Source: Oidiodendron maius Zn (Eukaryota; Ascomycota; Leotiomycetes; Myxotrichaceae). From it: 64,000 nucleotides of DNA. A model generated the notes under the pieces. That model ran no database searches and was not told where the DNA came from. It worked only from the letters and a program-made list of their open reading frames with translations. Positions 13,258-24,989 of this stretch are shown here, piece after piece. The stretch spans positions 744,001 through 808,000 of the forward strand of contig KN832871.1 of NCBI GenBank assembly GCA_000827325.1, given 5' to 3'. The stretch's first letter is position 1. Each line of letters opens with the position of its first letter. The translations under genes were made by a program, and so were the position numbers.

Positions 13258-14573
13258 ATGTGTTTCGGCTCGAGGGATGATGCGGAGGCCAAGAGGAGTC
13301 GCGAGATCGATGCCCTCATCCATAGAGACGAGAAGATCATCCAGCGCCAGGTGAAGTTGCTGCTATTGGGTGAGCGAACCATACCCCGTTGTCCACCACG
13401 CGACTGGGTAACCATCGACCCTCTGCTGCCAGTGGCTAACACTCGCGATTTAGGAGCTGGAGAGAGTGGGAAGTCAACCATCCTGAAGCAGATGCGCCTT
13501 ATTTACACGCGCGACGGCTTTTCCAAGAATGAGAAGGCTGAATGGCGGATCATCATCTTCCAGAACATCATAGATGGGCTTCGGATGATTGTGGACGCGA
13601 TGGAGGAGTTCGAGATACCCTTCGAGTATGAGAATACCACAGTGAGTCTTGCAATCGTCTCTTACACCTGCGCAGGATGTTGCACTGAATTCTAATGTGC
13701 CTACGTAGGTTCACCTCCCAATTATCATGGAGGAGAGAGACTTGAACCCTTTCGAACCCATCCCAGTCGAGTATTTACGAGCCTTCAAAGATATGTGGGC
13801 AGATGGGGGAGTCCAAAAGGCCGTCGAGAGGGGTAATGAATTTGCGCTTCAGGACAATCTGGGCTAGTTAGTCCTCCCCCCGCCTTCGTGTTACCTCGCA
13901 TGTTGATTTGTCCTCCAGCTTCTTTATAGATCTCGACCGACTGTTCAGTCGAGACTTCCTCCCAAGTAATCAAGACGTTCTACGAGCGCGTTTACGGACC
14001 ACTGGCATCACCGAGACTCATTTCGATCTCGGCGCCCTGCAATATCGCATGTTCGACGTTGGTGGCCAGAGATCGGAACGTAAGAAGTGGATCCACTGCT
14101 TTGAGAACGTGAACGCCCTCCTCTTTTTGGTGGCAATTAGTGGTTATGATCAGTGTCTTGCAGAAGACAAGGATGGAGTTAGTATTAACCTCCAGTGTGC
14201 CTAAAACCTCCCAGCTGACCTCGCCCAGAATCAAATGCAAGAAGCCCTGATGCTCTGGGAATCAATCGCCAATTCGCATTGGTTCAGGAACTCCGCCCTC
14301 ATCCTCTTCCTAAATAAGATCGACCTCTTCAAACAAAAGATAGCTACAAGTCCGATCTCCAAATTCGGCTTCTCCGACTTCACGGGCGACAGCACCAGTT
14401 GGCAACAGACCAGCACATACTTTATGAAGAAATTCGTGGCCCTCAATCGCGCCCCTGCACGAGAGGTCTACGGCCACTTCACCAACGCTACTGATACCTC
14501 GCTGCTCAAGGTTACCATGGTGTCAATCCAGGACATGATCATACAACGCAATCTCCAGCAGCTGATCCTCTAA
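13258..14573 (+). CDS. gna-2: Heterotrimeric G-protein alpha subunit, fungal group II (GNA-2 type)
   Basis: Five exons: 13258-13369, 13454-13641, 13709-13866, 13919-14177 and 14229-14573, giving exactly 353 aa, the family length. The P-loop GAGESGKST (about residue 38) is split by intron 1. The switch Arg loop [12 protein letters not shown], switch [14 protein letters not shown] (about 198) and the guanine motif NKID (about 268) are all present, so GTP binding and hydrolysis should be intact. The protein opens with MCFGSRDD, as in Neurospora GNA-2. It therefore lacks the Gly2 used for myristoylation but has Cys2 for possible palmitoylation. The usual TCAT guanine-ring motif reads TNAT, and the C-terminus (QRNLQQLIL) lacks the Cys of Gi-type subunits. 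These points place it in group II, whose role in fungi is usually modest and partly redundant with the other alphas. It acts at the plasma membrane. Confidence 0.95.
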
Positions 14574-16336
14574 TGTACTAATACATCACTGATGTCTATA
14601 CGCTGTGGACGAAAATTAACGAATCTAACGAGTATCTGTCACATGCCGGTTATGTTCTATGCGTGTTCAAGGCCGCTATTCATCATACCACGAATTCACG
14701 TCCCCGGCCCTTTCTCCCGGTGTACTATTTGAAGCATGGGCATCATCTTTTGACATACCAAGATCGGCTTGCTGGCACAACCACGAAGGTCCTCACCCCT
14801 CCGAGTCAACTCTGGGGGCCCTGCATGCAGTGGGAAACCAGGCAGGCTGGTCGCCGATTTCCTTTATTACGGTTAGATTTGGGTGTCGGTGAGCGCAGAT
14901 ACTTCGGTGGAAGGAGCAGGAGCAGAACAAACCATCCCCCGAGACGACGATAGCCTGGGCAGGTCCACGAACTAAATTCTTGCTCCTCTTGTACATAGGA
15001 AACTAAGCAACTCCCGCTAAAAATACAAAACGCCTCATACCGTAGATCAGAATCTATCTGCAGGCCCGCGTGCTCTCGACGTCCGTCAAGTGCCGGACGC
15101 CTCCCACTTTTCGACGCTGTTTTGAGGGATCGAGCTCGGTGCTTACTGCGCCGCGCTCCGTCTGTGCCGTACCTTGCCCTTCTTCTGCATGCCGGTTGCA
15201 GCAGTACTGTAACGAACGGGCAGGAACACTACATCTTCCAGGCTCCGTTGTAAGGAGGTGGTAATATAAGGTACCGCAATATGGGAATGCCGAACGACAT
15301 TCTGCACGGCAGTATTCTGAACACAGCCCATCGATCTGGTGGTGCCGCGTCCTCCGCCCGCGCCGTTAGTCGACGTTGAACGGGATGGCATCACGTGGCG
15401 TAATCCCTGTTCAAATAACCCGTCGTCTGGAAAATCGGGAATTCCAGATCGCTCTTTTATAAATCAACGCGCTCGTCTTGTAAAGCTCCAGCCCTTAGCT
15501 ACCAAGGCTAAAGGTGTGGAGAGGCGCCTTGCCCATCGCGTCCCGTCTGACTGCCAACTGCACGAGTAGTGTAACTCTTGTGTCAGGCTTGTATAAACCC
15601 TGTTTGCAAACGACCATAATGGCTGACGGATGCCCTCTACCCTCCATTTATCTCTTGGTCTCGGCTATGACGATCTCGTTTCGTATTCGTCTGTACTGGG
15701 GGTTGCCCTGAGCTGCTCATTGGTATGGAAGCCACCCGCAAACGAGCTTCTCTGCATATGAGCCGGGCGGGATAAGTTGCCACCAAGTTGGGAAGGTGCA
15801 GCTCATTGGTTACGTTGGCCAGATGCCGACGAACCGGTCATGGCTGAGCGGTGATGCTGGTCCAGCTGGCTTCATTTATTCGCTCATATCCGCCTGCCAT
15901 GTTTTCCGTGGTACAAGGTCGGTCCAGAAGTGTGTTTATTACACGTGACTCGTTTCATATTCGCACCTCGTCTCGCACCCCTCAATCCGCAGTCTTTCCA
16001 ACCAGCTAGCTTTTTTGTTGCTATCTCGACGTTTAAATAAATAAATGATAAATTGAATAATTCAAAATACGATAAATTTCTGAAAAATATACCGGTCATG
16101 GCAGTTATCATTAGCATATACCATCTTTGCTGCATATATATATTTGGAAATTCATGTCAGCACTTGAAATCGAGCACGTCGCAAGCCATAAAGAAAATCT
16201 CTATCCACCCTATATCCTATAACTGCAAACTCAGATTTTTATGAGTATTGTTCCCATCTACGCAACAACAAATGCTTCAGTCCCATATTCTCGATGATAA
16301 CATGACTGACTACATGGTTGTCTTTCTGTCTTCCAA
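14574..16336. other. Intergenic, no supported gene
   Basis: About 1.8 kb after the G-alpha stop. Short frames on both strands lack motifs. The first part is GC-balanced, and from about 16000 the sequence turns AT-rich as it approaches the decayed transporter. No RNA gene was recognised. Confidence 0.4.
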
Positions 16337-17098
16337 TTACATTGGCGCAATGTAAATCTTTGCGCCCCACATGTAAAAGATAATAGGCACAGGAGCCAGA
16401 GCAACCATAACGAATCCAAGAATGCTAGTAGCCCAACCAACACCGACACCTCAGTACATATATGTAGCAAACGGTGGGGATTTGGCACTAATCGTCGGTC
16501 TTAAGAATATATTGGCGGCCGGTTCTGAATTAGCATAACACATATATACTTAACTAATATTAGCCAGCTGTTATGACACACATACCAAGGCTGAAGTGCA
16601 AGAGACGAACTTACATCCACTATATAGGTCAACCCGGGAGGAAGAACATCAAAGACTCATCCCAATTGGAACTCCGGCCACGACCTGAGGTACCCAAGTG
16701 ATATGCGTTGAATTTATCCATGCAAACCAGAAAAGACCGATGGGGAGAATAATGGCCCCAATGATCTTCGAGGAAGACATTCCTTGGTAATTACACGTCC
16801 CTGTTTCTTATACTGTGAGGCAAAGCATGTTTTGGTAATGTATGTGACTGTACTCAAGCCGACAATCACCAATCAAGATTCCACTGAAAGGGAATGCTTC
16901 AACACCTCTTCGCAACCACACACGACTTGGAACGCGATTGCGTAAGTACTTAGGCATATATATATAATCCCATGGACAAAACCGATATAAAGAGTAAAAA
17001 GCACCAAAATTAGCTTATGAGAGAGCATGATAAATGGTCGCAGAAGATATCCCCGAATTAGTGTCTTCCCGGCCAGCTTAGATTCATAGACCCTTGAA
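16337..17098 (-). pseudogene. Decayed MFS multidrug transporter (DHA1 family), C-terminal half
   Basis: Reading the minus strand from 17098 gives, in order, landmarks of the second half of fungal DHA1 drug/H+ antiporters: GYLLRPFIMLSHKLILVLFT and YIGFVHGIIYI (TM7 and the preceding loop), then RGVEAFPFSGILIG in another frame. Next come IILPIGLFWFAW and VVAGVPIGMS in a third frame, then EPAANIFLRP, and finally GVGVGWATSILGFV and LAPVPIIFYMWGAKI, the usual last helix and end. At least three frame changes and an in-frame TGA just before GVGVGW show that the gene is dead. The N-terminal half was not found upstream, so it is truncated or too diverged. The neighbours are a reductase, an SDR remnant and a Zn2Cys6 regulator, a typical setting for an efflux pump. 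Confidence 0.8.
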
Positions 17099-18344
17099 TG
17101 TAGAGCCTGATTAATTTGCCTCTAATCGCCGTTATTATTTTCGGGCAATACCAGAATTCAAGGCCCGGCCAGAGTTTGGAAGCCCACGCAAATATTAAAG
17201 AACACGCCATCAAAGGAAGAGAGTACCACTAAAGGCTTAGTATTCGAAGAATACAGACTATCTCTCTACCAAGGTAGGAATCTTTTCTGAAGTCTTTAAC
17301 TGCTTGCCCCATAGCTACTAGTAATCAATCACTCGGCATAGATTTGGCATCAGCATCCCGTACACCGCCATCATGAGCCCGATGTCGACACATATACACC
17401 CAAGCCGTGTCTGAAGTAGCTGCGCAACTATGTCGCGATGGATTAGCCAAAGTCACATCATTGATTATAGAAGGCAATCGAAGACATGAGTATTATCTTA
17501 GCCGTGGTATTGCGTAGGCAGTGATCAGTAAACAGTCCCGATCCGAGATGGTTCCTGGATACGAGCCAAGCGCATCTGGACAAGGCGGGTGCGGCGGGCG
17601 CGGCGGGCGAAAGTCCGACGGCCCACCCACGGGGCTGAATGAAATTAATGAGCTGGGTAGTAGGACGTGGAATTACAATTAAATTTTAGAGAGCATTTAT
17701 GAAGTACATACGTAACAGCAAAGTGCTGAGAAGAAGTGTTGATACATATCTTTTCTGAATAAAGACGCTTGTATCGCACCCCTGCCCAAGCCTCTCAAAC
17801 AAAAAGAGCCTTTAAATTACTAGACACTTAGGTAGTATTTGAAATTATAGAGCTTTGTGAACTGCTAGAGATAAAACAGTCGCAGTGTATAGACATCTAG
17901 TTTCAGTGTCGGCCATACACCTACGACCCATCTAAAGGCCCAAGGTACCCAGCAATGTGACCCCTATTTTAAGTGAGCTCGGGCCGTTCGGATTTCCGAG
18001 GCATCTGGACGCTAGCATCCACTACTGCACGAAACTGACGAGCTTGGCAATGAAGGTACATGAAATAAGCAGACAGCTAGGGATTTTAAATAGAGACTGG
18101 TCTTACCATTCGTCTTAACGGACGAGGAACTTCCCTGTTATGAGAGTAGTTCGAACAGAGATCTGTATGATATCATATCATCAGCTGCTCAACTTGTGCT
18201 GCATTGTAAAGGGGAAAGCGCCAAAGAAATTGCAGCACTTGTCCAAGATGCTGATATATAAGCTTAGAATTCCTCTCTTAGATTTACTACTGAGGCAGAA
18301 CCAATATAAATTTCAACCAGAGCAAATAACGCCTTGAACCTAAT
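17099..18344. other. Intergenic between decayed MFS gene and reductase
   Basis: The part next to 17100 may hold unrecognisable N-terminal remains of the transporter. The rest is AT-rich, with a small GC-rich patch of ggcgggcgcggcgggcg type near 17583-17606. Nothing codes convincingly. The stretch before 18345 serves as promoter of the reductase. Confidence 0.4.
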
Positions 18345-19418
18345 ATGGCTGCTTCTCATTCTATCCTTCTTACTGGGGCAACGGGCAGCCTTGGTGCTGT
18401 TATTCTCGAACAACTTCTCTCTAATGGAAATTCTGTCACCGCCGTTCTGCGATCTTTTCAAAATTCGAGGTACTATCTCGAAAACAGGTATGAGAAAGAA
18501 GTTGCTGCCAGGAATCTCCAATTTGTGGAAATACCAGACATGACTGTTACGGATGCCTTTCATAGAGCTGCCACAGGAGTATCAGTAATCATTCACGTAG
18601 CCACTCCACTGGCAAAGGATAATTTCGTGGAAATGATGGTCAAACCAGCCAACAAGATCATCCATAATATCCTCTATGCTGCGACGGCTTCTTCGACTGT
18701 AAAGCGTGTTATTGTTACAGGAAGTATGGTTGCGACTTTTAACTTTCTCAACTTTATGGACAGCCCAAAGACCATTACAGAAGCAGATTTCAATGACATC
18801 CAGCTAGACGATGCTCTTAAAAAGGTCTCGCTGGCCTATACATACTCGAAAACGTCATCCGAGCGTGCGGCCTGGGAGTATATGCAGCAATTCCAGAGAT
18901 CATTCGATCTGATATTTCTACTCGCACCTTCAATTTTTGGTAGGAGTATTCAAGATGGCTTCAAAGCCGTAAAAGGCGATTTGGGTGGTATTGCAGCCAT
19001 ATACCGAGAACTATTCGACAGAGATATTCTTGGGTTTCTCTTTCCATGCGTTATGTAAGTTTCTAGAAACACTTTGATGTCTTACTCTGCTAATGTTAAA
19101 TTAAGGACTATCGATGATGTTGCAAAGACGCACATAATGTCTCTTGATCCATCGGTCCCAGGCAATGAGAGGTACATCATTTATTCACACGATGTCAGCA
19201 CAGATAAAGTAGCGAACGCGATTCGAGCGAAGTATCCAGCCCTGAGAACAAGAATTCCTGCTCCTACTGAGAAGGATTCGTTCTCGCCACAAACGAAATT
19301 TGACAAATCCAAAGCTGATGGCGTATTTGGCACTGATTGGAGAGGGTGGGAAGAAGGCGTGTATGCTATCGTGGATGATATTTTGCGAAGTGAGAAGGAG
19401 CAAAGTTCTACGAAATGA
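18345..19418 (+). CDS. NAD(P)H-dependent reductase of the extended SDR class (Gre2 / dihydroflavonol-reductase-like)
   Basis: Two exons, 18345-19054 and 19106-19418, with a 51-bp intron (340 aa, normal size). The cofactor loop GATGSLG lies at residues 11-17. The YxxxK catalytic pair is in AYTYSKTSSE, preceded by the Ser-containing strand VIVTGSM. The C-terminal part holds the usual TIDDVAKTHIMSLD segment, restored across the intron. Members reduce ketones and aldehydes such as methylglyoxal, or tailor secondary metabolites, in the cytosol. The true substrate cannot be read from sequence. It lies between a dead DHA1 transporter and a dead SDR, with a Zn2Cys6 regulator 2 kb further on, which hints at a former small cluster. 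No frame defects were seen. Confidence 0.9.
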
Positions 19419-19734
19419 AACTGAGATATGCGAGCAGATATGGCTATTTGGATACTTGACTTAAATACCAATATATCTTATATAACGTTGTTTATGGTCT
19501 GCGATAAAGCCTTTCCATAGGTCTAAATAGTACACTAACACAGCGCCGAAAGAGATGCGAATAAAATCTGAATCATTCACAATGAATTATGCTACTAAGT
19601 CCCATTGTCAAGTATGGTCTAACCAATCTTCTCCTGCAATATAATTCTAATGTCGGTAGGGCCGTTGTCTTTTGATAATTTGCTAACCTAAGACCAGATT
19701 ATTAATTGGAGTGAATTAAAAGAAAAGAATGTAA
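19419..19734. other. Short intergenic gap
   Basis: AT-rich 3' flank of the reductase and of the converging SDR remnant. Nothing else was seen. Confidence 0.5.
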
Positions 19735-20297
19735 CTCACCCGGAACGCATAGCCAAAAAAGTTGTCAAAATCCAAACTATTTATGATTGCCCACCGTACC
19801 AAGGGTAGGTTTCAGTGCATTATGGACAACCTTACGAGCAAATTACTCAGGATCCATGGCAGCTCCAGCCATACTCTCTCCGTCCATAACACTTTTCATC
19901 CGTTGCTTAATCGGCTAGTAGGGAGAGTCTGCAGAGGTCATAATAAGTAGGTGTAAATACCGAAGATGTGGTGTAACCTGTATTTGATATGATCAGTACG
20001 GATCGTAGAGAATGTGCGCATATAATGGAATAGCTACTCACCAATTCCAGTGTTGTTCACAAATAAATCCGGCGTACCGCTTGTTGCTGCTCTAACATCA
20101 TTAACAGCGGCCTCTAACGACTGTGGAGAAGTTACATCAAGGGTAAGAACGTCCAGGTAATTGGATTTGAGATGCTCGAATTTCTATAAATCACGGGCAG
20201 TGGCGAAGACTCGAAGACCTCTCTTGTGGAAATCTCGAGCCAGATAATCGCCAATGTCGCCTTCACTACAACCTGTGATGAGAACTAATTTCACTAT
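19735..20297 (-). pseudogene. Decayed short-chain dehydrogenase (Ayr1-like)
   Basis: From 20297 the minus strand reads VLITGCSEGDIGDYLARDF and GLRVFATARDL, the TGxxxGxG cofactor loop and following helix of classical SDRs. LTLDVTSPQS and VNNTGIG follow, where the family has NNAG. An in-frame TAG sits at 20186-20184, and no start ATG precedes the first strand. The catalytic Ser-Tyr-Lys section is missing. After a short gap only a C-terminal scrap remains (FARKVVHNALKP, GTVGNHK, about 19910-19770), again with stops. The order resembles fungal NADPH-dependent acyl-dihydroxyacetone-phosphate reductase relatives. It is an internally deleted host pseudogene. Confidence 0.8.
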
Positions 20298-21480
20298 TGT
20301 GATGTAGAGATGAGTATATTGGTTGATAAGTTAAATCTCTCCTCTTCTAGACTCCAAGGAGGTGCCTTCTGTTGAAATAGACAAAGATAGGCAATCTCAA
20401 TTGGGAGATGTAAAATATCGCATGAGAATTTGAGTCAGGTCAAAATGTATCTCATTTGAATAAGATCTAGCTGTATTTAACTTGTCTATATCGTATATAA
20501 AATTTGAAATCCAGAAGTGATGGGACGTCTATTTCCCCGACAACTGTGCAAGTAGCAAACCTAGAGGCAGCCATTAAAGCCAATCATGAGTTGCTCGCGC
20601 CTTCCCCACGCAGCGAATGCGAGATCGACACCAGAGGCTAATATTGATTGTATTTCCAAGTCGGGATTTAGCTACGTGCAGTACATTGCTCTCAGATGAT
20701 GCAAGGTGGTACACAACTGTTCTCTTGAAAGAACAGGACTACCAACAGAAATGTTACAATACAGACACAATCAAGGCAATACCAAACTCTACAAAGAGTA
20801 AGTAGTCCGAAATATTAACTGCTAAATAATAATTGACAATAATGTCGAGATGTTGACACTGAACTTGCGCTCTATACCACAACTGGCTGAGAGACGGGGT
20901 TATGAGTAATCACCATCCACTACAACAGGTCGGCGCAAGAATGTCTCCGAGCATAGCATTCCGACTAATCATTCCGCTGGCGTAAATAACAGATAAGAAC
21001 CTATTACAGTATTGCAGATAACTAGAAACAGAAGTGCAGTTTGGGGCTGAAAACTTCACTTCGGCCGGCAGCTGTTGGGGGTTCTGCTAAAAGTGCCACT
21101 TGTCATTCATGAAATACTATATTAATGCACCCTTTGCACAAAAAATACGGATTATAATCACCTGCCGGCGAGAATTTATGGAAGTCATTCACATCTTGCT
21201 ATGTTATAGCCAGGAAATACTTCCACTGCGGTCACCTGTTATTTTAATATCTATGGGGCCGGTGATTTTGTGCAGACGCATGCACGGATAGGCGCTGTGC
21301 GGTTTCCAAAGCCTGTTTATGATTCAAACCAGTGGTAAGATTGCCATCTGAGTCATGATGTGACACTCTTAAATGGCTCTGTCTTGATGATCAACGCAGA
21401 GGTATGCTACGTGGAGCAATCCATGAGGATATCGTGCCTGAGAGAATCAAGAGTATTTTGAGGTCGGTAGAATCTATCAA
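20298..21480. other. Intergenic, no supported gene
   Basis: About 1.2 kb between the SDR remnant and the end of the regulator gene. It is AT-rich with short frames only. No repeat ends or RNA gene were recognised. Confidence 0.4.
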
Positions 21481-23329
21481 TTATAAGACGTCGGTAGCCC
21501 AAAGCCTCCTAGCTTCCAGGATACGTAGATATGAATCTATTAGGAAAAGTTAATACCAAATCGAGAACGGGCTGGCAGAAGCAGAACGAACCTCCAGCGT
21601 TCCACCTGAGGCTAACAAATATTAATTTCTGCTCAAGGACGTTAAATGCTTCGGCTTCGTTGGACCTAGAACTTGGATCCAATGAGCCATATGTGGCCAG
21701 TGCTTGATATGCCCCATGTAATAGAAGTGGCGTAATACTCTCGATCCTCATCGTCGGCTGCAGGCGCGCTAGAAATACCCGAGAATCTTCGACAACTTTA
21801 TCTGCAATTGCCTTTAAAATGATTCTCTTCTCAACGTAACTATGATGGGATCTTTTGTTCAGGACAGGGTCGTGCAGTATCATGAGAGCACTGGGTCGTC
21901 TGCTGTAAGCTTGCAACATCATAAAGAGCAAGACAGCACGACCTACCTGTAACAAATATTTATCTGGGCGCAAAATGGAATCTGTTCGCTGAACTCTCCA
22001 GACCGAGAAACCTGGATCAGGGATCGTAGCGTGCGGTCGAGCTGTGCCGTTACCTCGTCGTAGAAAACACCGCCTAAACGCTGGCCGGCTACATGATTGA
22101 GTACCTTTCCAAGTAAATGGGAAGCTTGTATTAACTTCGCAAACCGTCCCAAGACCGTAGTTGCAGGTGACGACAGAGCTAGTGGATGATTAAGTTCCAT
22201 AACCTGAGAGAGCACAAAGATTCAGCACTAGGAATGTTAAATAATAGCAAGGCCAACTCACTCCCTGGTCCCACGAATCATCTTTAGCAGGCAAGATGTC
22301 GTCTAATTCGGGCTCTTCGGCCACCATTGGTCGCTCAGGAGAGCCTAAATTAATGAATCTAAGCTGCAGTCAGCAAAATTACTGCAATGACAATCATAAG
22401 AATACTGACCGATCGAGTACCACAGCAGTCCACCAAGTCCTCCTCCGCTCTTCCAACTCTATCCAGGTGGTAGAGTCTCTAAATATCATAGACCTATCGC
22501 GTTTGAGATCAAGAAGACTTCCATATCGAGCACAAGTTGCAATAGACATATATGCAGACGGATATATGGCATGGCCAAGTTCATATATCGTCACTAAAAG
22601 CCACGATTGTAATAGTTGCAGGGTCAGCATCCCAGCAACTTCTGCCTCTAGAAGAGTCCTCTTTGCAAACAAATAGGCAGAAGTCCTGGGATCTTTACCG
22701 CGTGTGGTCTCCGAAGGTAGCCATATGACCAATTTCATGCAGAAGACTAGAATCGTTACATCTGCGCGAGGTTGACTCAACGGATTGAGCAAATTCTCAA
22801 AGAATCGCTTCTTCGAGATAAATGGCATCCATTTATGAACGGTGTCGAAGAACTTATCTCCAACTGCCCATGCATCTCCAATGAAATCTGAGGCATAGAC
22901 GGGAAGAGGAATACTTAACTTCGGGATTTCGAGATGGTTGCGCTGAAACACTTGGGCATCTAGGAAGAAAACCGGTGGGAAGAATTCTGGCTGGATATAT
23001 GGTCTTCCGGACTCTGCGCCATTGATTGGTGATTTATCTGGCCATAATGACGAGAGTGCGAGGCTACCCAGAGCTAGTCAACGCATTTCCCATTAGATCC
23101 TCCGAAGAGAATTAGGAGCATCCACCCACTTTGAATAATCACACCTTCCTTTTCTCCTATATAAATGCTTAGCGAATAGTTTCGATATCCTCATTGCTGC
23201 TGGCCGAATATACCTCGCGCAATTCGAACAACTGGGCAATCTTTTGTCGCATCTCCGCTTCCGATGTTTGCAAGCAGCGCATGCTTGAGCTGCCGTCCTC
23301 GATGAGGCCTTAGTAGCAAAGGATCGCAT
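21481..23329 (-). CDS. Zn2Cys6 transcription factor with fungal-specific middle domain
   Basis: Seven exons in phase (23329-23214, 23156-23130, 23063-22410, 22358-22262, 22203-21947, 21902-21592, 21536-21481) give 505 aa. The N-terminus carries the binuclear cluster with spacing C-x2-C-x6-C-x6-C-x2-C-x6-C, beginning CAACKHRKRRC. The last cysteine is supplied after intron 1 by RRKGRC. Removal of intron 3 restores VVLDRFINLGSPERP, the typical fungal_trans segment, which begins around EERRRTWW. The protein should be a nuclear sequence-specific regulator. Exon 2 is only 27 nt, and its donor (GTGGGT) and acceptor (GGGTAG) are my least certain joins. If they are wrong the gene has a frameshift after the zinc cluster. 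A 44-bp intron 5 is also short. The neighbouring reductase and dead MFS/SDR genes are natural candidate targets. Confidence 0.8.
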
Positions 23330-24134
23330 AGTTATTCGGTATCAGTTCCCAAAGGCTACAGAGGTGTAGCTTAAGATATGTGTCGCTGTGCTGCCTTGCT
23401 CAACGAACGATGTTAGTTAGCTAGGAGCTCGTCGCGTCGCTTATATATCACCACCAAGGCTAGATCCAGATTGAAAATAATTACTGATCACAAGCCACTT
23501 CGCACTGAAGGCAAAGACAACCGGAGGACAGAAATTCGTATATCGATGGTAAATTTGTGTGATCGAGAGTTAGACAAGACTTGATAGTTTAACCACTAGA
23601 TCTGGTGTGCTACGTTATTTCCCATATTGCATGACTGATTTTATGAAAGTTGTGTGCATGTGCAAAAGCTGTTGCGCGACATGAATAATTCATGGCTGGG
23701 AGCAATTTTATGTTGGTGTACAGTGACACCGTATACAGGCACATCCCAAAGTAGCCATTACCGTACTTGCATTCTCCACATCCGTACGAAGTTTTGGCAC
23801 CAGCAAGGGGTGAGCTGTCAATCAAGACACTAGGCCTGATTCTCATCAGAGCTTCGTTAACTGGTGGAGTCTGGGTCGACAGGATGGTGCAGCCCAGTGA
23901 TTTTGCTACCAGATTATCTCCGGTGAGCGGCTTCCGTTCGGACTTAACATATCGAGGAGCCAATAGAGCATATCGCATTGCGATGATATGCGATCAAGTT
24001 TCTTGCCGTACGCCAGAACTGCTTCCATTTGGTACAGTGTCCTTAGGCTTCGACATCTGGGCTTCTTTTTCTTTCAGCCCGTCCCTGATCTTTCCAGGCC
24101 ACAATCCAAATCCTATTTCCTGCCTCCCGCTCTG
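23330..24134. other. Intergenic, no supported gene
   Basis: Promoter side of the regulator gene and 3' flank of the next minus-strand gene. The short frames have no motif. Confidence 0.4.
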
Positions 24135-24989
24135 CTATTTTTCGTCTTCATTCAGTCGAGTCTTATCTTGGTTGTCATCCATGACGCCTCTCTCCTTCGC
24201 AACCTGGTCGCTGTAGCGTATCAAGCCGCTCATAACACCCTCTTTCAACCGCTCTATCAGCCTCTTCTTGCGTCGCTGATCAACTCTCCACTGGGTATTA
24301 AGACCATCCTTTCCGGATCCATTAGCTCCGAGATTGCGCACTCCCAGCCCTTCCAAAACCGCCCCAGGGCCGTCGACTTCATCCCCTACGTTTCTCCACT
24401 TCCGCCCATCCGTCTCCCAATCGCGAAGTCCACTACTCATCAGGCTCCGTGGAATTTCCAGTCCGCCTCCAAAGAAACTATGTTTTCGATCCATTGGCGT
24501 CCAGGGTCCAAACAGCGGATCATTTGCGATATGGTGCTCGTGGTCAAACTGACTTGGTGAAACGTGCAGCTCGAAAACTTTTTCTTGCCCACTGGCGTCA
24601 TCTTCCATTGCTTGGGTATTCGCCTCCCCTGTCTTTATATTCTGTTGAGCCTCGTGTGCTATATTGGCTGTTGCATCAGAGACCAGGCGATAACGCATTG
24701 GGCTTGCATTTACGACTGCTTGAGCGGCGTTCTCATCAGTGAAAACAGAGAGGAAGGCATTGGGAACTGGGTTCTTCGGATGATACTGTCTCTATGTTAG
24801 ATTCTATAGTTCAGTTGGGCACTAACTCAATACCTTGTACGACCGGAACATGGTCACTTCCCCAAAGCGTTCCAGCACACGGAGGACTTCACGGCGCTCG
24901 CTGAAGGTTCGTGCAGTTGGGTGCATTTTGATGTGCACAGTGCGCCGTGCCAGGGCTCCAGTAATGGCACTGGAGTACAGCTTCTCCAT
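24135..24989 (-). CDS. Conserved-looking hypothetical protein with RRM-like N-terminus
   Basis: Two exons, 24989-24834 and 24785-24135, with a 48-bp intron (268 aa). The first 90 residues read like a degenerate RNA-recognition fold: strand RTVHIKMHPTA, helix SERREVLRVLERFGEV, strand TMFRSYKY, then FLSVFTDENAAQAVVNA. Canonical RNP1/RNP2 aromatics are weak. The rest is charged and Gly/Asn-rich with a basic patch QRRKKRLIERLKEG near the C-terminus. The start MEKLYSSAITGALARRT is basic and hydroxylated, so mitochondrial import is possible but not shown. I do not recognise the family with certainty. It may be an RNA-binding or mitochondrial-ribosome-associated factor. An in-frame extension upstream of 24989 exists, but I prefer the first ATG near the fold. 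Confidence 0.7.

Noticed and set aside
23470-23550. Short peptide KIITDHKPLR resembling a retroelement RNase H motif
   Set aside because: Only about ten residues, with no flanking reverse transcriptase, integrase or terminal repeats. Treated as chance.
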